From the NCBI GenBank assembly GCA_950022295.1, contig OX465599.1, positions 277,037,501-277,101,500 of the forward strand: DNA of 64,000 bases. Reading direction: 5' to 3'. The notes beneath the pieces were generated by a model. The model saw only the letters and a program-made list of their open reading frames with translations, had not been told where the DNA came from and made no database searches. The DNA is from Bromus sterilis (taxonomy: Eukaryota > Streptophyta > Magnoliopsida > Poales > Poaceae). The first letter of the stretch is position 1. Every line of letters begins with the position of its first letter. The translations under genes were made by a program, and so were the position numbers. This document shows positions 60,323 through 64,000 of the stretch, in pieces.

Positions 60323-60565
60323 CTAAGAGCGAGACGCTCGAAGGATAGCACATAACGCATGAAGTGATAAAAACATAGTGAAACGAGAGACGAATTGATA
60401 ATTGTCGATGGAGAAGGGGATGCACGGGGGAATCCCCAAGCTTAGACGCTTGAGTCTCCTTGAATATTTCTTGGGGATGCATGGGGGCATCCCCAAGCTT
60501 GAACGCTTGACACTTCTTAATCTTCTTTCATCATCTTTCCTCGCACACTTGAAAACTCCCTTCAT
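60323..60565 (-). CDS. Small ORF in the sense strand of F, conserved in S2
   Basis: 80 codons, MKGVFKCARKDDERRLRS..., homologue of 45543-45791. Contains the same SLGMPPCIP repeats, coded by GGGGATGC/GCATCCCC inverted repeats. Confidence 0.3.
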   Translation of the reverse strand: MKGVFKCARKDDERRLRSVKRSSLGMPPCIPKKYSRRLKRLSLGIPPCIPFSIDNYQFVSRFTMFLSLHALCAILRASRS

Positions 60566-61126
60566 ACATAACTCATCATAATCTGATTAGCGAGGTCAGT
60601 ACCCATAATAAAATAATTTTTTCTCTACTGGAAATAAAGATAATCTTAAAGAGCTACTGTTTCTCAAGATTTCCATAAAGTTTTTGCAAAGAAAAAGCAA
60701 GCTTAAGGTTTGCAAAACGAACAAAAGGCAAAACAGGACAGAATCTGTGAAAAACAGACCAGAAGGTAGTAAAGAATTTTTTATGGATACTTCTGCAACT
60801 CCAATAAAAAACCTCAGAACATACGAAAGTTTCGTAATTGTATAGAGCACGCTGTGTAAAAAATTCAGCTCAAAAAGATGAACTGGGATTTTTCTCTGAT
60901 TTTTCTAGTCACGAGGACAGAATCTGTTTTCTGGACAGCATGTCACAACTTTCACTTCCCTTGTCGTATGAGGCTATAAAAGGCACAAAGCTTGAAAAGT
61001 AAAGATAAAATGATGTTTCTACATTAGTAACAATCATCAAGACCACTAAAAACAGAAGAAAAACAAAAAGTAAAACCTAAATTCGGTGCGGGCTGCCTCC
61101 CGAAAGTGCTTCTTTAAAGCCATTAG

Positions 61127-62389
61127 CTAGGCATAAAAATTATAGAAGATGCTCTCACAAAAATAAGAATTGAAGCAAAATAGAACATCAAGAAGCAAAT
61201 ATGAAACACATTTAAGCCTAACCCACTTCCTATTCATAGGCATCTTGTAAGAAAATAAATCAAAGAAGCACAAAGTGTCATGCATAGGAAGGTGGAACAA
61301 GAACAACTTGAAAACTTTCAACATGAAGAGAGGAGTTTTAGTAATATGGAAGTTTCTACAACAAAACTTCCCTCTCTAAAACTAGTTTTCAGTAGTATCA
61401 TGAACAACATCATGAATATAACTATCACATAAATCATATTGTTCATGACCTACAAGCACACGTGTATTTTTTTCAACACGGTTTTTAGGATCATAAATGC
61501 AACCCATCACATTGAGCTTCGATAAGAGGAAAATTCTCCGGAGTTGGAGATTTCGAAAGGATAATAGGGAAATAAAGTGTGGGTGCAATAGTAACAATTT
61601 CATTCTTGACGTAATGAACTGTAGCAAGTTCATCTTCGCAAGCATAATCCATATTGGCATCATGGCCATAAGCATAGAAGGCATCAACTTCATCAAAAAG
61701 GGATATTTCAAAAGAATCCATGGGATCATAACATTCATATAAGGTAAGAGTCAAAGAGTTAATATAATTAGAAGGTAGACGTTTATGGCTCCATTCTTCC
61801 TCCTTTTGTTCGTCACTCTCCTCCTCTTTTTCATCTAAGGAGCTTTCATGTTCAGCAATTTCTTCTTCCATAGAGTCCCTCAAATCATTAGTCTCTTCCT
61901 TTGGGGGAGAGATTCTCTCAAGATGATCAGTAATATAATAATTTGCATCGTAATTTTACAAACAATAGTTAAGTATATCAAGACTCTCAGATTTGTAAGA
62001 GGCGTCATCAATACTTTTAAGAAGAGAAGTAATTTCATAGGCACCCTTTTAAGCAACAAATTCTTCTATTTGCTCTACATCATCAAAATCATAATTCCTC
62101 TTAGCATAAGAAGCTAAGGTTTCATCATCATTGTAGTCACATTGGAAAGCAAGGTGTTTGTGCCTCATAAAGCAACCAGATTCATCCCTGCAGAAAGATA
62201 AATTATATATTGAGCACAAGTTTCTAGCATAGTCATACAACTGGTGTATTTGTTTCCATAAGTGTATCCCCTTTTGAGAAAAGCGGTGTTCCTTGTACCA
62301 CTTTTATTGATCCTCGGTAAATCCTCCATGCCAATAAGATCTGGTTTCAAAGAAGTCAGACATTGATTGGAAAGTAAGGAACTAGACAT
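61127..62389 (-). pseudogene. Unknown acidic ORF of element F, in the gag position, decayed
   Basis: Starts MSSSLLSNQCLTSLKPDL about 120 bp after the primer-binding site. The first frame goes to 62165; sequence from 62240 in another frame reads CDYNDDETLASYAKRNYDFD to TAA (62049-62051), and the same frame continues past a second TAA (61956-61958). Then comes the acidic ESSLDEKEEESDEQKEEEW and ECYDPMDSFEISLFDEVDAF up to 61491. After another shift, HEQYDLCDSYIHDVVHDTTE ends at 61382, and a hydrophobic 65-codon piece lies at 61127-61324. No CCHC, DTG or YxDD motif. Function unknown. Confidence 0.6.
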
Positions 62390-62509
62390 AATATATATTT
62401 TTAGATTTTTGATAAAGGACACTAAAGATAAAAACTGAAAGGTAAAATAACAAGACTAAAAAGCAAAGATAAAAGATAGCATGCAACTCCCCTATCTGGA
62501 AGAGTGGAG

Positions 62510-62527
62510 TCCCCGGAAACGGCGCCA
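62510..62527 (-). other. Primer-binding site of element F
   Basis: Minus-strand TGGCGCCGTTTCCGGGGA, 10 bp from the LTR end, close to the Athila-type site. Confidence 0.85.
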
Positions 62528-62537
62528 GAAATTTTCT

Positions 62538-62912
62538 TGATACATGAGATAGCTTCTCGTCCCTCGTTGGTTACCCCAAGTGGAAGGTGATATGTAGCGT
62601 AGCAGCAAGTTTCCCTTAGCAAGGATGCTAAGGTTTGAAGTATCGAACCAGTAGGACTCCAACAGATACAAGTAGGTGGTGAAGTGAACAATGGAGCTGT
62701 TCACAACTCTAAGTTGCTTACTTCACCTGGACCTGCACACACAACAGATAGCTTTTCTCCCAACGAGTACAAAGGAGTTTTCAATTCCTTCGGCCTTGTT
62801 CTTTACAAAGGATAAAACGCACGGGATAATAATGATAGTGATAGATGTGGAAAAGTAAATACTGAAAGTAAATTGAAGGTGTAAACAATAGTAGAGATAT
62901 GGACCGGGGTAC
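62538..62912 (-). mobile_element. 5' LTR of element F, truncated by insertion
   Basis: Matches the first 365 or so bases of 56548-58205. It stops at GGACCGGGGTAC, where a B-type LTR begins; the rest would lie outside the window. Confidence 0.85.
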
Positions 62913-63119
62913 TGATAACCCACAACTGCAGGGGATCGAGATAGTCTTCGTGAGTAAGATAACCCAATTTATTGATTCGAATCAAGTCGAGCCAAAGAAT
63001 ATCCACAAGCTTTAACAGTGGAGTTGTCAGTTCCACCGCTCCTGAGATACACTTACTTGCAACAAGATATTAATAGCAACTGCGATAATAGTGGTAGTGA
63101 CGATAGCAACGGTAACAGT
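62913..63119 (-). mobile_element. B-type LTR fragment
   Basis: TGATAACCCACAACTG... matches the start of 51900-53374 on the plus strand. Expected TSD GGTAC (62908-62912). Cut after 207 bp by the C-type LTR at 63120. Confidence 0.8.
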
Positions 63120-64000
63120 TGATACGTCCCAAACGTATCTATAATTTCTGCTTGCTCCATGCATGTTTTGTGTGACTTTGCCATGTTTTGCTTGAACTTT
63201 CATACAGTTTTGAGCATATTTGGACTAATCTATTAACTCAGTGCACCCAGTTGCCAGTTCCTATTTTCTGCTGTTTTTGTATTTCAGGTTTTTCCAATAA
63301 TTAAAGTGCCCAATAAATCCCGGAAAAATTATATAAAGAATCAGCGCTCCGGAAGATTCCTGAATAACCAAGAAATGGCAGGAGGGCCACCACCAGGGGC
63401 CTAGGAGGGTGCCCGGCGCAGGTCCACCCTAGGCCGCGCCACCTGCCCTCCTGGCTTCCCTATGGCCCCCCTGGCCCCCTCCTTTGGCCTATATTTAGCC
63501 CCCGCGGAGGAAATCCCTAATATTGAAGTACTTTTTCCAGAAGCAATTCCGATCTCCGCCGCCATCGCCATCAAGTTTCAGGGGGACAGAATTCCTGTGC
63601 CGACACCCTGCCAGGACGGGGAAGTGCCCCCGGATTCATCTCCATCGTTGTTGCTTCCCTCCTCCATGAAACGTGAGTAGTTCCTCCTCGGGGCTGAGGT
63701 TTCTACCAGTAGCTATGTGTTCTTCTCTCTCTCTCCCATGATGTGATCTTAGTTGTGATCATAGGTTATGTTAATCTAGGGTGATCCCATGATATTTCCC
63801 CTTCCTCTATGTATTGGATTGATGTACTCAATTGATCTTATCTAGTATAATCTCCGAGACCAAGGTGACAGCGGTCTATTGGACATGGGTTAGAAGAATA
63901 TTATCATGAGTGATTTTTTCTTTTGTGTGTGGATTGAAGATTGAGAGTCTCTTGGTGCTTGTCTTTGACTATCCTTTAGATATGTTGTGGTGATTGTGGT
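63120..64000 (+). mobile_element. C-type LTR, chimeric, running out of the window
   Basis: Starts TGATACGTCCCAAACG. Through about 63670 it resembles A-type LTRs (TTTCAGGTTTTTCC, GGGCCACC, CCTATATTTAG). From the donor-like GTGAGT at 63673-63678 it matches the C-type solo LTR (cctcggggctgagg, cccatgatgtgatctt...). Expected left TSD ACAGT (63115-63119). Whether it is solo or part of a full element cannot be seen. Confidence 0.82.

Larger units (their letters stand above)
56548..62912 (-). mobile_element. Athila-lineage element F with an unusual coding cassette
   Basis: Left LTR 56548-58205, internal 58206-62537, and the first 375 bp of the right LTR (62538-62912) before another insertion. The two LTRs agree at about 94% by eye over that part. 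Read on the minus strand: primer-binding site 62510-62527, degenerate acidic ORF 62389-61127, then a region shared with S2, then the purine tract. There is no gag, protease or RT. Left TSD would be ATTAC (56543-56547). Confidence 0.87.

Noticed and set aside
1..64000. tRNA, rRNA, MITE or CACTA-type DNA transposons
   Set aside because: I saw no tRNA-like fold, no CTCCCTCCGT or CACTA termini and no short inverted-repeat element with TA target sites; this was a visual search only.

Overview
This window looks like intergenic DNA of a large cereal genome, most likely Triticeae (wheat, Aegilops, barley or rye). I found no host gene. Almost every base belongs to LTR retrotransposons inserted into one another, and I could confirm many borders from matching 5-bp target-site duplications (TSDs). 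Family names such as Angela/BARE-like or Sabrina/WHAM-like are from memory of motif style. The element structures are read from the sequence.

Left nest (1-36934). The outermost element here is 'O', a Gypsy-type retrotransposon with no visible gag-pol. The end of its 5' LTR (1-267), its primer-binding site and its leader are at the left edge. Its 3' internal part (32744-36355, with two related minisatellites) and 3' LTR (36356-36934) are at the right. Inside O sits a long-LTR element reduced to two head-to-tail 2.56-kb LTR segments (A1 and A2). A Copia element (6754-32242, TSD GTTCA) split A2. A Tekay-like Gypsy element 'G' on the minus strand (11172-28414, TSD CCATC) split the Copia integrase. 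A solo LTR of G's own family (11446-15213, TSD CCTGG) then landed in G's left LTR in the opposite orientation, making a large inverted repeat.

Coding remains in the left nest. The Copia element keeps gag, protease, integrase, RT and RNase H pieces, but it has frameshifts, has lost its gag CCHC finger and has Lys in place of the third integrase catalytic residue. G has a nearly full gag-pol with two stops, one frameshift, a YLED instead of a YxDD RT motif, and no chromodomain core.

Right nest (36935-64000). This is a stack of Athila-lineage elements whose LTRs begin TGATACGTC. S1 (plus) is the host of O. S2 (minus, 41893-50196) is complete with gag and protease but no RT or integrase. A solo C-type LTR (50277-51869), a B-type LTR element (from 51900), E (from 53849) and F (from 56548) follow. 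F has the same LTR type and 3' region as S2, but between the primer-binding site and that shared region it carries a different acidic ORF instead of gag. The window ends inside a C-type LTR (from 63120) that looks chimeric.

The most unusual observations are: (1) short, phase-consistent, acidic-peptide-coding blocks next to acceptor-like sites inside the long LTRs of two different Gypsy families; (2) the swapped coding cassette between S2 and F; (3) an ORF antisense to the element, present in three Athila-type copies; (4) the 3.5-kb inverted repeat made by the self-family solo LTR.
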